Shown: one piece after another, positions 1 to 7,570 of the stretch
Layout of the letters: every line of letters starts with the position of its first letter
Position numbering within the stretch: the first letter of the stretch is position 1
Assembly: GCF_014201095.1 (NCBI RefSeq)
Contig: NZ_JACHDN010000001.1
Span: forward strand, 1 to 64,000
DNA: 64,000 bases
Source: Cellulomonas hominis
GTDB lineage: Bacteria; Actinomycetota; Actinomycetes; Actinomycetales; Cellulomonadaceae
Direction of reading: 5' to 3'
Notes under the pieces: generated by a model
Told to the model about the DNA's origin: nothing
The model's database searches: none
The model's input: only the letters and a program-made list of their open reading frames with translations
Made by a program: the position numbers and the translations under genes

Positions 1-239
1 GCCAGGGCGCCTGAGCGCCCGGTAGGCAGGGCGCGGGCCATCGGGTTGATCCGGTAGCCGAGGTCCTGCGCCGAGGCGCGGATGCGTTCCTCGGTCCGCG
101 CGCTCACGCGTCCCGGCTTGTGCAGGGCGCGCGAGACCGTCGACGGGCTCACGCCGACGGCGCGGGCGATGTCGTAGATCGTCGCGGGCGGCCGGCGTGC
201 TCCGTCGGTCGCGGCGGGGGTGGGCTCGACGATGGCCAC
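1..239 (-). CDS. LacI-family transcriptional regulator (N-terminal part, cut by window edge)
   Basis: Only the first 79 codons are present; the rest lies left of position 1. About 20 residues in, a classic LacI helix-turn-helix reads TIYDIARAVGVSPSTVSRAL, followed by the hinge-side stretch with LGYRINPMARAL. The start is a GTG at 239 preceded by a strong AAGGAGG site. LacI proteins bind palindromic operators and usually respond to sugars. A perfect palindrome GCAATCGATTGC lies directly upstream of this gene's -10 box, so autoregulation is likely. Related boxes occur before the tetR gene and before the ABC importer, which makes this protein their probable regulator (inference). The effector cannot be guessed because the ligand domain is missing. 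Confidence 0.9.
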   Translation of the reverse strand, partial: MAIVEPTPAATDGARRPPATIYDIARAVGVSPSTVSRALHKPGRVSARTEERIRASAQDLGYRINPMARALPTGRSGAL

Positions 240-322
240 GTTCCTCCTTGGAGCGGCTCAGTTGCCTCATGGTGGCACGACGAGCCCCAGAACGCCGGGA
301 CATCGGGGTCGACCAGCGGCCA

Positions 323-343
323 AGTGTAGAGGCAATCGATTGC
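323..343 (-). promoter_or_regulatory. lacI promoter -10 box with adjoining LacI operator
   Basis: Reading on the minus strand, a TACACT -10 box lies at 328-323. Just upstream, at 343-332, is the perfect 12-bp palindrome GCAATCGATTGC with a central CG, typical of LacI-family operators. A repressor bound there would occupy the spacer between -35 and -10. The -35 region is poor. Assignment rests on sequence pattern only. Confidence 0.6.
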
Positions 344-472
344 TAGTGGCGACGGACGTGCGCGCTCCGCCGGCGGCGCGCGACGGCGCGGCTCCCGCCT
401 CGTGACCAGCACCACCGTCATACGCAGGGCCGCGCGACCATGCACTGAGTGCAATGTTGCACTCGATGCCGC

Positions 473-489
473 ATTGCACGCCGTGCAAT
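473..489. promoter_or_regulatory. Probable TetR operator over the tetR-mmpL promoter
   Basis: ATTGCACGCCGTGCAAT is a perfect 17-bp palindrome (8-1-8). It covers the -35 hexamer TTGCAC (474-479) and the start of a 17-bp spacer that leads to a TACGGT -10 box at 497-502. Further GTGCAAT half-sites lie upstream around 449-461, including TGCACTGAGTGCA at 441-453, so several dimers may bind. Position and symmetry suggest autorepression by the TetR protein that starts at 509. Confidence 0.65.
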
Positions 490-496
490 CGGTTGC
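485..496. promoter_or_regulatory. LacI-type box overlapping the tetR promoter
   Basis: GCAATCGGTTGC differs from the lacI palindrome by one base. It is the exact reverse complement of the box at 9242-9253 upstream of the ABC importer. It lies between the -35 and -10 elements of the tetR promoter and overlaps the right half of the TetR palindrome. It could link efflux genes to the LacI regulon, or be a chance overlap of two related palindromes. Confidence 0.4.
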
Positions 497-508
497 TACG
501 GTGCGCCC

Positions 509-1150
509 GTGCCAACGCCACCGCCGGATCGCCGCACCGCGCTGAAGCTCCGCCACCGGCGCGCGATCGTCGACGGGGCACGCGCCCTGATCCAGGAGCG
601 CGGCGGCCCCGCGTTCACCGCCGACGAGCTCGCGCAGCGCGCGGACGTCTCCCGGCGGACCGTCTTCAACCACTTCCCCTCGGTGGCCGACGTCGTCATG
701 ACGACCGCGAGCGAGACGCTCGAGGCGGCACTCGCCGGGTTCAGCTCCGCGGCCGCGGGCGCCCCGGCCCGGGCCGTGTCGCGGGCCGTGATGTTCGACG
801 AGATCGCCGAGCTGCTGCGGGCCGACGACGTGGTGCACGCCGTCGGGTACCTCTACGGGGTGCTCGCGCCGCTGGACGCGCACTGCGACCCGCGGTCCCG
901 GCAGTTCGTCCTCGACGCGTTCCCCCGGGCCGCGACCCACCTCGCCCGCGAGCTCACCCGCCGGTACCCCGACGCGGACCCGCTCGACGTCGACCTGCTC
1001 GTCGTCTCCCTGGTCCACGGTCTCGGCGTCATCGCCCACCGGTGGGCCGCCGAGGTCGACCCGGGGGCGCCCGATGCGCGGGCGCGGTGGGACGCGCTCG
1101 TCGACCGCCTCGTCCACAGCGTGCGGACCGGGTACCTGCCCGGGCCGTGA
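509..1150 (+). CDS. TetR/AcrR-family transcriptional regulator
   Basis: A 213-residue protein of typical TetR length. The N-terminal helix-turn-helix is visible around residues 15-65, with FTADELAQRADVSRRTVFNHF in the recognition region; the remainder is the helical ligand-binding domain. The start chosen is GTG at 509, seven bases after a TACGGT -10 box, so the transcript is probably leaderless; an ATG at 449 would place the operator inside the gene. Only 26 bases separate it from the downstream MmpL-type exporter, so it very probably represses that transporter and itself in the absence of an inducing compound, as in other TetR-RND pairs. Inducer unknown. Confidence 0.9.
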   Translation: MPTPPPDRRTALKLRHRRAIVDGARALIQERGGPAFTADELAQRADVSRRTVFNHFPSVADVVMTTASETLEAALAGFSSAAAGAPARAVSRAVMFDEIAELLRADDVVHAVGYLYGVLAPLDAHCDPRSRQFVLDAFPRAATHLARELTRRYPDADPLDVDLLVVSLVHGLGVIAHRWAAEVDPGAPDARARWDALVDRLVHSVRTGYLPGP

Positions 1151-1176
1151 CCACCACCTCCGAGAGAACCAGGACC

Positions 1177-3708
1177 ATGGCAGGACTCCTCTACCGACTC
1201 GGGCGGTTCTCCGCCCGCCACGCCCGCGCCGTCGTCGGCGGCTGGATCGCCCTGCTCGCGCTGGCCGTCACGGCCTTCCTCGCGTTCGGCGGCCAGCTCA
1301 CCAACGCCGTGACCATCCCCGGCACCGCCACCGAGCGGGTCACCGAGCACCTGCAGGACGAGTTCCCGGACGCGAGCGGCAGCTCGGGCACCGTCGTGCT
1401 CCACACCGGTGACGACGCACCCTTCACCGACAGGCAGCGCGCCGCGATCAGCGCCGCACTCACCGAGATCGCGGCCCTCGACGGCGTGACGGGCGTGACC
1501 GACCCGTTCGCGACCACCGCGGAGCTCGCCGACCAGACAGCCCGGATCGCGGACGGCCGGGCGCAGATCGCCGACGGCCGCGCGCAGCTCGATGCCGGGC
1601 AGGCCCAGCTCGACGCCGGCCGGCAGCAGCTGGACGCCGCCCGGGCGCAGGTCGAGGACCAGCGCGCGGCCGCCGCCGCAGCCGGTGCGCTCGCCGCCGT
1701 GCAGCCGCAGCTGGACGCCGCGCTGGCGGCGCTCGACGCGCAGCAGGACGAGGTGGACGCGCAGCTGCGCGCGATCGCCGACGGGCGCGCCGAGCTCGAC
1801 GAGCAGAGCGCAGCCCTCGAGGACGGCGCCGCGCTGCTCGACCTGTCGCGAGAGATCCGGCTGGTCGCGCAGGACGGCTCCGCCGCTGTCGCCTCGATCT
1901 CGTTCGCCGCCGGCCAGTTCGAGTTCGACGCCGACACCCGGGACGCCGTGGTCGGCGTCCTCGACGCAGCGGACCTCGACGGCGCGACGGCGGAGCCGTC
2001 CAACGAGATCACCCAGGCCATCCCGAGCGTCATGGGCCCGGGCGAGGTCGTCGGGGTGGTCCTCGCGGGCGTGGTGCTGCTCGTGCTGCTCGGCAGCGCC
2101 GTGGCCGCCGCGCTGCCGCTCGCGTCGGCGCTGGTCGGCGTCGGCGTCGGCGTCGCGACCGCCCTGTCGTTCTCGGGCGTGGTCGACATGATGTCGGTGA
2201 CGTCCGTGCTCGGCGTGATGCTCGGCCTGGCGGTCGGCATCGACTACTCGCTGTTCATCCTCAACCGGCACCGCCGCCAGCTGCGCGACGGCGTCGAGAT
2301 GGCGGAGTCCATCGGCCTGGCCAACGGCACCGCGGGCAACGCGGTCGTCTTCGCCGGCGCCACCGTGCTCGTCGCCCTGCTCGCCCTGAACGTCACGGGC
2401 ATCCCGTTCCTCGGCCTCATGGGCACCATCGCGGCGTTCTGCATCCTCGTCGCCGTGCTCGTCGCGATCACCCTCACACCCGCGATGCTCGCGCTCATCG
2501 GGCTGCGGGTCCTCCCCCGGCGTCAGCGCGCGACGGTCGGCCACGAGGAGCCGGAGCCGGTCCCCTCCACCCCCATGCGGACGCCGCGCGCGGTCCTCAC
2601 CCTGGTGGGCGGCCTCGTGGTGCTGCTCGTCGTCGCCGTCCCGGCCCTGTCCCTGCGGCTCGGGCTGCCGACGGGGGCCGCCGAGGAGCCGGGCTCGTCC
2701 CAGTACCAGGCGTACGCGATCACCGCGGAGAAGTTCGGCGCCGGCGTCAACGGCCCGCTGCTCGTGGTCGCGGACCTGCCGTCGGCGGTTGCCGAGGACG
2801 AGGTGGCCGGCATGCAGGTGCGCATCGGCCAGGCCCTCGCCGCGCACGACGACGTGGTCGCCGTCGCCCCCATCGGGTCGAACGAGGACCGCACCGTGCT
2901 CGGATTCCAGGTCGTCCCCGCGGAGGGACCGCAGAGCGAGTCCACCGAGCGGCTGGTTCGCGACCTGCGGGCGTCCTCGCCGCTGGACGGCGACGTGGCG
3001 CTCGGCGTCGCCGGATCGACGAGCGCGAACATCGACATCTCCGAGAAGCTCGCCGACGCGCTCCCGGGCTACCTGGCCATCGTGGTGGGGCTGTCACTGA
3101 TCATCCTCATCATCGTGTTCCGGTCGATCTTCGTGCCGGTCACCGCCACCCTCGGGTTCGTCCTGTCGCTGTTCGCGGCGTTCGGCGGCGTCGTGGCGAT
3201 CTACCAGTGGGGCTGGCTCGGGTCGGTGTTCGGGGTGCACGACCCCGCACCCGTGCTGAGCTTCCTGCCGATCATCGTCACCGGCATCCTGTTCGGGCTC
3301 GCGATGGACTACCAGCTCTTCCTGGTGTCCGGCATGCGCGAGGCGTACGCCCACGGGGTCGACCCGCGGGTCGCGGTGCGCCGCGGCGTGCACGCGGGGC
3401 GGGTCGTGGTCACCGCGGCGGCGATCATCATGGCCTCGGTGTTCGCGGGCTTCATCTTCGCGGAGTCCTCGATCATCCGGCCGCTCGGGTTCGGCCTCGC
3501 GTTCGGGGTGCTGCTCGACGCGTTCGTCGTCCGGATGCTGCTCATCCCGGCCGTCATGCACCTGGCCGGGACGTGGGCCTGGTGGATCCCGAAGTGGCTC
3601 GACCGGATCCTGCCGGACGTCGACGTGGAGGGCGCCTCGCTCGAGCGCACCCACCCGCACCCGACGCACCGCACGGTCCCGTCCGAGCGCGAGCCCGCCC
3701 GCACCTGA
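1177..3708 (+). CDS. MMPL/RND-superfamily exporter
   Basis: An 843-residue membrane protein of the MmpL class of RND transporters, which use the proton gradient to export lipids or drugs. One transmembrane segment near residues 20-40 is followed by an outer domain, a first block of five or six helices (about residues 285-450), a second outer domain, and a second helix block near the C-terminus. Conserved patches include VGIDYSLFILNRHRRQL in the first block and FGLAMDYQLFLVSGMREAY in the second, both typical of MmpL proteins. Residues about 121-172 form a coiled coil of ten-residue units (ADGRAQIADGRAQLDAGQAQ and onward). Start ATG 1177 has only a weak AGGA nearby; translation is probably coupled to the preceding tetR gene. 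Substrate not predictable. Confidence 0.92.
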   Translation: MAGLLYRLGRFSARHARAVVGGWIALLALAVTAFLAFGGQLTNAVTIPGTATERVTEHLQDEFPDASGSSGTVVLHTGDDAPFTDRQRAAISAALTEIAALDGVTGVTDPFATTAELADQTARIADGRAQIADGRAQLDAGQAQLDAGRQQLDAARAQVEDQRAAAAAAGALAAVQPQLDAALAALDAQQDEVDAQLRAIADGRAELDEQSAALEDGAALLDLSREIRLVAQDGSAAVASISFAAGQFEFDADTRDAVVGVLDAADLDGATAEPSNEITQAIPSVMGPGEVVGVVLAGVVLLVLLGSAVAAALPLASALVGVGVGVATALSFSGVVDMMSVTSVLGVMLGLAVGIDYSLFILNRHRRQLRDGVEMAESIGLANGTAGNAVVFAGATVLVALLALNVTGIPFLGLMGTIAAFCILVAVLVAITLTPAMLALIGLRVLPRRQRATVGHEEPEPVPSTPMRTPRAVLTLVGGLVVLLVVAVPALSLRLGLPTGAAEEPGSSQYQAYAITAEKFGAGVNGPLLVVADLPSAVAEDEVAGMQVRIGQALAAHDDVVAVAPIGSNEDRTVLGFQVVPAEGPQSESTERLVRDLRASSPLDGDVALGVAGSTSANIDISEKLADALPGYLAIVVGLSLIILIIVFRSIFVPVTATLGFVLSLFAAFGGVVAIYQWGWLGSVFGVHDPAPVLSFLPIIVTGILFGLAMDYQLFLVSGMREAYAHGVDPRVAVRRGVHAGRVVVTAAAIIMASVFAGFIFAESSIIRPLGFGLAFGVLLDAFVVRMLLIPAVMHLAGTWAWWIPKWLDRILPDVDVEGASLERTHPHPTHRTVPSEREPART

Positions 3709-3728
3709 CGCCCGGCTCGGCCCTGAGC

Positions 3729-3774
3729 GGAGGGTTCTGCCCGACACGCCCGGCGTGTCCCGGCGGAACCCTCC
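3729..3774. terminator. Two-part hairpin after the exporter gene
   Basis: GGAGGGTTC at 3729-3737 pairs with GAACCCTCC at 3766-3774, and inside them GACACGC (3743-3749) pairs with GCGTGTC (3753-3759). It starts 20 bases after the exporter stop codon. There is no U-tract, as is common in high-GC actinobacteria. Confidence 0.55.
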
Positions 3775-3830
3775 ACTCGGCGCCGCCCCCGGCCCGCGCT
3801 CACCACGCGGCGGGCCCCGCCGGACGACGG

Positions 3831-3868
3831 CGGCCCCGGTCCCCCGCGTGCGACGGGGGCCGGGGCCG
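3831..3868. terminator. Strong bidirectional terminator hairpin
   Basis: CGGCCCCGG (3831-3839) and CCCCCG (3841-3846) pair with CGGGGG (3854-3859) and CCGGGGCCG (3860-3868) around a 7-base loop, leaving one bulged T. The 15-bp GC-rich stem sits between two convergent operons, the exporter (ends 3708) and the ABC importer (ends 3885), and probably stops transcription from both sides. Confidence 0.65.
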
Positions 3869-3884
3869 TCGGTGCCGGACAGCG

Positions 3885-4748
3885 TCAGCCCGCGAGGGCG
3901 CCCGCCTGCACGTCCTGCTCGTCGTGCGCGGCGCGCAGCCGGAGGCGGTCCGCGCGACGCTGCTGCTGCGCGACGGGGTCGGCGACGGGCGCCGCGAGCA
4001 GCAGCCGCTGCGTGTACGGGTGCTCGGCGTCGATCGTGACCTGCCGCGCCGTTCCCTGCTCGACGATCTCACCCCCGTACACGACCGCCACGCGGTGGCT
4101 GATGTGCCGGACGACAGCGAGGTCGTGCGAGACGAACAGGTACGCCACGCCGGTCTCGCGCTGGATCTCGATGAACAGGTCCAGCACCGTCGCCTGCGTC
4201 GACAGGTCGAGCGCGGACACCGGTTCGTCGCAGACGATCAGCCGGGGCGAGGGCGCGAGGGCCCGGGCGATCGCGATGCGCTGCCGCTGCCCGCCGGAGA
4301 ACTCCCGCGGCAAACGCGCCGCCGCGTTCTTCGGCATGCCGACGCGGTCGAGCAGGTCCAGCACCCGCCGGGTGGCCTTCTTCTTGTCCCAGCCCTGGAC
4401 GATCAGCGGCTCCGCGAGCGTGCGGCCGATGGTCAGCGACGGGTTCAGCGAGCTGTACGGGTCCTGGAACACGACCTGAATCTGACGGGACAGCGCACGA
4501 CGTTCCGCGCCGGCGACGTGGCTGATGTCCCGGCCGTCGAAGTGCACCGAGCCACCGGTCACCGGCGCCAGGCCGAGCAGCGCCCGGCCGATCGTGGTCT
4601 TGCCGGACCCCGACTCGCCGACGATGCCGAGGGTCTCCCCCGCGTCGACGGCGAAGTCGACGCCGTGCACGATCTCGACCGGCTTCTTGCGGAACCCCTT
4701 GACGGGGTACGAGACCTTCAGGTCCCGTGCCTCCAGCAGCGCGCTCAC
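3885..4748 (-). CDS. Oligopeptide/oligosaccharide-type ABC importer, ATP-binding protein (DppF/OppF-like)
   Basis: A 287-residue ATPase with Walker A GESGSGKTT near residue 45, the signature LPREFSGGQRQRIAIARAL, Walker B LIVCDEPVSALD and the switch histidine in VSHDLAVV. The C-terminal region carries the extension usual in Opp/Dpp ATPases (HPYTQRLLLAAPV). It energises uptake together with the fused ATPase encoded upstream. Its GTG start overlaps the preceding gene's stop in a GTGA arrangement and has an AGGGGAGG site, so translation is coupled. It is the last gene of the operon and ends just before a terminator hairpin. Confidence 0.93.
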   Translation of the reverse strand: MSALLEARDLKVSYPVKGFRKKPVEIVHGVDFAVDAGETLGIVGESGSGKTTIGRALLGLAPVTGGSVHFDGRDISHVAGAERRALSRQIQVVFQDPYSSLNPSLTIGRTLAEPLIVQGWDKKKATRRVLDLLDRVGMPKNAAARLPREFSGGQRQRIAIARALAPSPRLIVCDEPVSALDLSTQATVLDLFIEIQRETGVAYLFVSHDLAVVRHISHRVAVVYGGEIVEQGTARQVTIDAEHPYTQRLLLAAPVADPVAQQQRRADRLRLRAAHDEQDVQAGALAG

Positions 4749-6535
4749 CGCGCCTCCCCTCGCTCGCCGGCGCCGACGAGCGGCGGGTCGGTCCGGATGG
4801 TCTCCTCGTCGAGGATCGAGGCCAGGAGCATCCGCGTGTACTCGTGCTGCGGGCGGGCGAACACGTCGACGGTCTCGCCGACCTCGACGAACTCGCCGCC
4901 GCGCATGACCGCGATCCGGTCGCAGATGTCCGCGACGACCCCGAAGTTGTGCGTGACGAGGACGATCGCCATGCCCATCTCCTGCTGCAGGTCGCGCAGC
5001 AGGTCGAGGATCTCGGCCTGGACGGTCACGTCGAGGGCCGTGGTCGGCTCGTCCGCGATGAGCAGCTTCGGCTTCGGCGCGATCGCCCCGGCGATCAGGA
5101 CGCGCTGTGCCATGCCGCCGGAGATCTCGTGCGGGTACGAGCGGAACGTGCGCGCCGGGTCCGGGATGCCGACCCGGGCGAGCAGCTCCAGCGACCGCAC
5201 CTTCGCGTCCTTCTTCGACATCCCGGTCGCGACCCGGATCCCCTCGACCAGCTGGGTGCCGATCGTGTAGACGGGGTCGAGGTTCGACATGGGTTCCTGG
5301 GGGATGTACGCCATCGTGGTGCCGCGCAGCTTGTTGAGCACGGACTGCGGCTTCCCGAGGATCTGCTGGCCGTCGAGCACGACGGAGCCGCGGGTGACGA
5401 CGGCCTCCGCGGGCAGGACGCCCAGGATGCCGAAAGCCGTCTGGGTCTTGCCGGACCCGGATTCGCCGACCACCCCCAGGGTCTCCCCCGGCCGGACGCT
5501 CAGGCCGACGCCGCGCACGACCTCGGTGAGGTCCCCGGCCGGCGAGCGGTAGGCGATACCCAGGTCGCGGACGTCCAGCAGGGCCCCGCCGGCACTCTCG
5601 ACCTCGTCGGCCTCGAAGTTCTCCGCGACCGGGGTCGTCGTCACCTTCTGCGGCTTCGGCCGGGCGCCCTCGAAGGTGTCGCGCAGGGCGTTGCCGAACA
5701 GCACGAACGCACCGTTGAGGACGCCCAGCGCGATCGCCGGGAGGATGTACTGCGACGGCGCGACGTAGAGGTTGCGGAAGCCGTCGCTGATCATGGCGCC
5801 GAAGCTCGGGATCTGGATCGAGCCCACCCCGAGGAACGCCAGGCCCGACTGCACGCCGATCGCCGATCCGAACAGGAACGTCGTGGCGACGATGACCGGG
5901 CCGCGGACGACGGACAGGATGTGCCGGCCGAGGATGCGGCTGCTCGTCACGCCCGAGACCCGGGCGGCGTCCACGTACAGCTCGCGGCTCACGCCCACGG
6001 TCTGGTTCCGGACGATGCGGTAGATCCCGGGCGTCAGCAGGAAGCCGAACACGACCATCGTCCACCGGAAGTCGCCCTGCGTGAGCGGCATGAGCAGGAT
6101 CAGCAGCAGCAGGCCGGGGAAGGTCTGCAGGATCGTGGCGCCCCACTCGACCGGCGTGCGGAACCGGGTGAAGTACCCGCCGACCAGGCCGAGCAGCGTG
6201 CCGAGGGCCAGGGCGATGCCCGCGCCGATCAGGCCGGCCACCATCGCGGTGTTGATGGAGTGCAGCAGCCGGGCGAAGATGTCGCGCCCGGACGAGTCCG
6301 CCCCCAGCGGGTACCCGGGCGAGCCGATCGGCAGGTTGAACGCGTCGAGGCGCGCCTCGTTGGGCCCGTGCTGCGGCAGGACGTTCGCGAGCAGTCCCAG
6401 GACCACGAACGCCAGGATGATCACGCCGGTGATCACCGCCTGCGGGTCGCGGACCAGCCGCTGGAGCGCGTTGCGCCGCACCTCGGCCGGGGCGTCGACG
6501 TCCGCTGCCGCCGGGGTCTCGATGTCGACCGCCAT
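4745..6535 (-). CDS. ABC importer permease-ATPase fusion (DppC-DppD-like)
   Basis: A 596-residue fusion. Residues about 1-285 form a DppC-type inner-membrane permease with several hydrophobic helices and the coupling loop DAARVSGVTSSRILGRHIL. After a short linker (PKPQKVTTTPVAENF), residues about 310-590 form a DppD-type ATPase with Walker A GESGSGKTQ, signature YPHEISGGMAQRVLIAGAI and Walker B LLIADEPTTALD. In most bacteria these are two genes; fused versions occur in actinobacterial family-5 importers. The ATG start overlaps the upstream permease stop by one base (TGATG). One pore subunit and one motor are thus held in a 1:1 ratio. Confidence 0.93.
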   Translation of the reverse strand: MAVDIETPAAADVDAPAEVRRNALQRLVRDPQAVITGVIILAFVVLGLLANVLPQHGPNEARLDAFNLPIGSPGYPLGADSSGRDIFARLLHSINTAMVAGLIGAGIALALGTLLGLVGGYFTRFRTPVEWGATILQTFPGLLLLILLMPLTQGDFRWTMVVFGFLLTPGIYRIVRNQTVGVSRELYVDAARVSGVTSSRILGRHILSVVRGPVIVATTFLFGSAIGVQSGLAFLGVGSIQIPSFGAMISDGFRNLYVAPSQYILPAIALGVLNGAFVLFGNALRDTFEGARPKPQKVTTTPVAENFEADEVESAGGALLDVRDLGIAYRSPAGDLTEVVRGVGLSVRPGETLGVVGESGSGKTQTAFGILGVLPAEAVVTRGSVVLDGQQILGKPQSVLNKLRGTTMAYIPQEPMSNLDPVYTIGTQLVEGIRVATGMSKKDAKVRSLELLARVGIPDPARTFRSYPHEISGGMAQRVLIAGAIAPKPKLLIADEPTTALDVTVQAEILDLLRDLQQEMGMAIVLVTHNFGVVADICDRIAVMRGGEFVEVGETVDVFARPQHEYTRMLLASILDEETIRTDPPLVGAGERGEAR

Positions 6536-7476
6536 CAGAACATCCTCGCCTTCGGGTTGAGCCAGCCGTTGGCGACGTCGATCAGGAGGTTCACTCCGAT
6601 CGTCAGCGCCACGCTGAACGCGGTCAGCCCCATGAGGACCGGGAAGTCGCCCTGCATCGCGACGTTGAAGCTGTAGACGCCGAAGCCGGGCAGTGCGAAC
6701 ACCTGCTCGATGAACAGCGCCGCGCCGAACAGGTTGATGAACGTGAGCCCCAGGACGGTGAGCGCGGGACCCGCCGCGTTGCGCAGGGCGTGCCGGATCA
6801 CGATCGACCGGGTGGGGACGCCGCGCGTGCGCAGCGTGCGCACGTAGTCCTTGCGCAGCTCGTCGATCATCGTCCCGCGCACCTGGTTCGCGATGTTGGC
6901 CGCGCCGCCGAAGGCCATCGCGGCCACGGGGAGGACCACGGACCGGGCCCACGCCGACGGGTCCGTCGAGAACGGGGTGAAGCCGCCGGCCGGCACCCAC
7001 CCCAGGTTCACCGCGAAGACGACGACGAGGAGGATCGCGATCAGCAGGTTCGGGATCAGGTAGCCGGTGAGCATCATGCCCTGGGCGGCCTTGTCGACCC
7101 ACCCGCCGCGGGTCGCCGCGAGGGTGCCGAGCACGACGGCGATCACCGCGGAGATGGCCAGCGCGGGCAGGACCACCGACATCGTCACCCCGAGGCGGGC
7201 CGGGATCGCCTCACCCACGGACTGACCGGTGAAGAAGGCGTGGCCGAAGTCGCCCCGCAGGACGTTCCCCAGCCAGTCGACGTACTGGACGACGATCGAC
7301 CGGTCGAGGCCGAGGTCGGCCTTCATCGTCGCGATCGCCTCCGCCGTGGCCGCCGAACCAAGCCGGCTGCCGACGATGCTGTCGAACGAGAAGCTCAGCA
7401 GCAGCATCGTCGTGAACGAGACGATGACGAACAGCGCGGCACCGAACAGCACGCGCCGCAGAGCGAATCTCCACAT
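6535..7476 (-). CDS. ABC importer permease (DppB-like)
   Basis: A 313-residue inner-membrane protein with an N-terminal helix (FALRRVLFGAALFVIVSF), a periplasmic loop, and about five further helices. The EAA coupling loop near residue 200 reads DELRKDYVRTLRTRGVPTRS, typical of DppB/OppB. It pairs with the permease half of the downstream fusion to form the pore. It overlaps that gene by one base. Upstream, a 94-base gap containing a strong hairpin separates it from the solute-binding lipoprotein gene. Confidence 0.93.
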   Translation of the reverse strand: MWRFALRRVLFGAALFVIVSFTTMLLLSFSFDSIVGSRLGSAATAEAIATMKADLGLDRSIVVQYVDWLGNVLRGDFGHAFFTGQSVGEAIPARLGVTMSVVLPALAISAVIAVVLGTLAATRGGWVDKAAQGMMLTGYLIPNLLIAILLVVVFAVNLGWVPAGGFTPFSTDPSAWARSVVLPVAAMAFGGAANIANQVRGTMIDELRKDYVRTLRTRGVPTRSIVIRHALRNAAGPALTVLGLTFINLFGAALFIEQVFALPGFGVYSFNVAMQGDFPVLMGLTAFSVALTIGVNLLIDVANGWLNPKARMF

Positions 7477-7512
7477 TCCCAGAGCCTCAATCAGTCGTCG
7501 GTGAGGGACGAC

Positions 7513-7555
7513 GGGTCCGCGGCCGCTGCGGCGTCAGCGCTGCGGCCGCGAACCC
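7513..7555 (-). terminator. Intra-operon hairpin between binding protein and permease genes
   Basis: CGCGGCCGC at 7518-7526 pairs with GCGGCCGCG at 7542-7550, extended by GGGT (7513-7516) with ACCC (7552-7555) across one mismatch. It lies after the lipoprotein stop and before the first permease. Such hairpins usually protect or attenuate the message so that binding protein is made in excess of membrane subunits. Confidence 0.6.
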
Positions 7556-7570
7556 GCCCGGGCCGGTCGG

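Noticed and set aside
454..1176. A 241-residue N-terminal extension of the MmpL exporter in the same frame
   Set aside because: It overlaps the tetR gene in another frame, is Arg/Pro-rich with no similarity pattern, and the exporter's first helix begins naturally at ATG 1177.
1537..1700. Repeated DNA in the exporter gene as a CRISPR or tandem array
   Set aside because: The repetition is in the protein (ten-residue coiled-coil units) within an open frame; there are no spacers and the DNA repeats are imperfect.
853..2847. Long minus-strand frame opposite the TetR and exporter genes
   Set aside because: High-GC antisense shadow: Arg/Gly/Asp-rich, no motif, no ribosome site, and the plus strand has clear TetR and MmpL domains.
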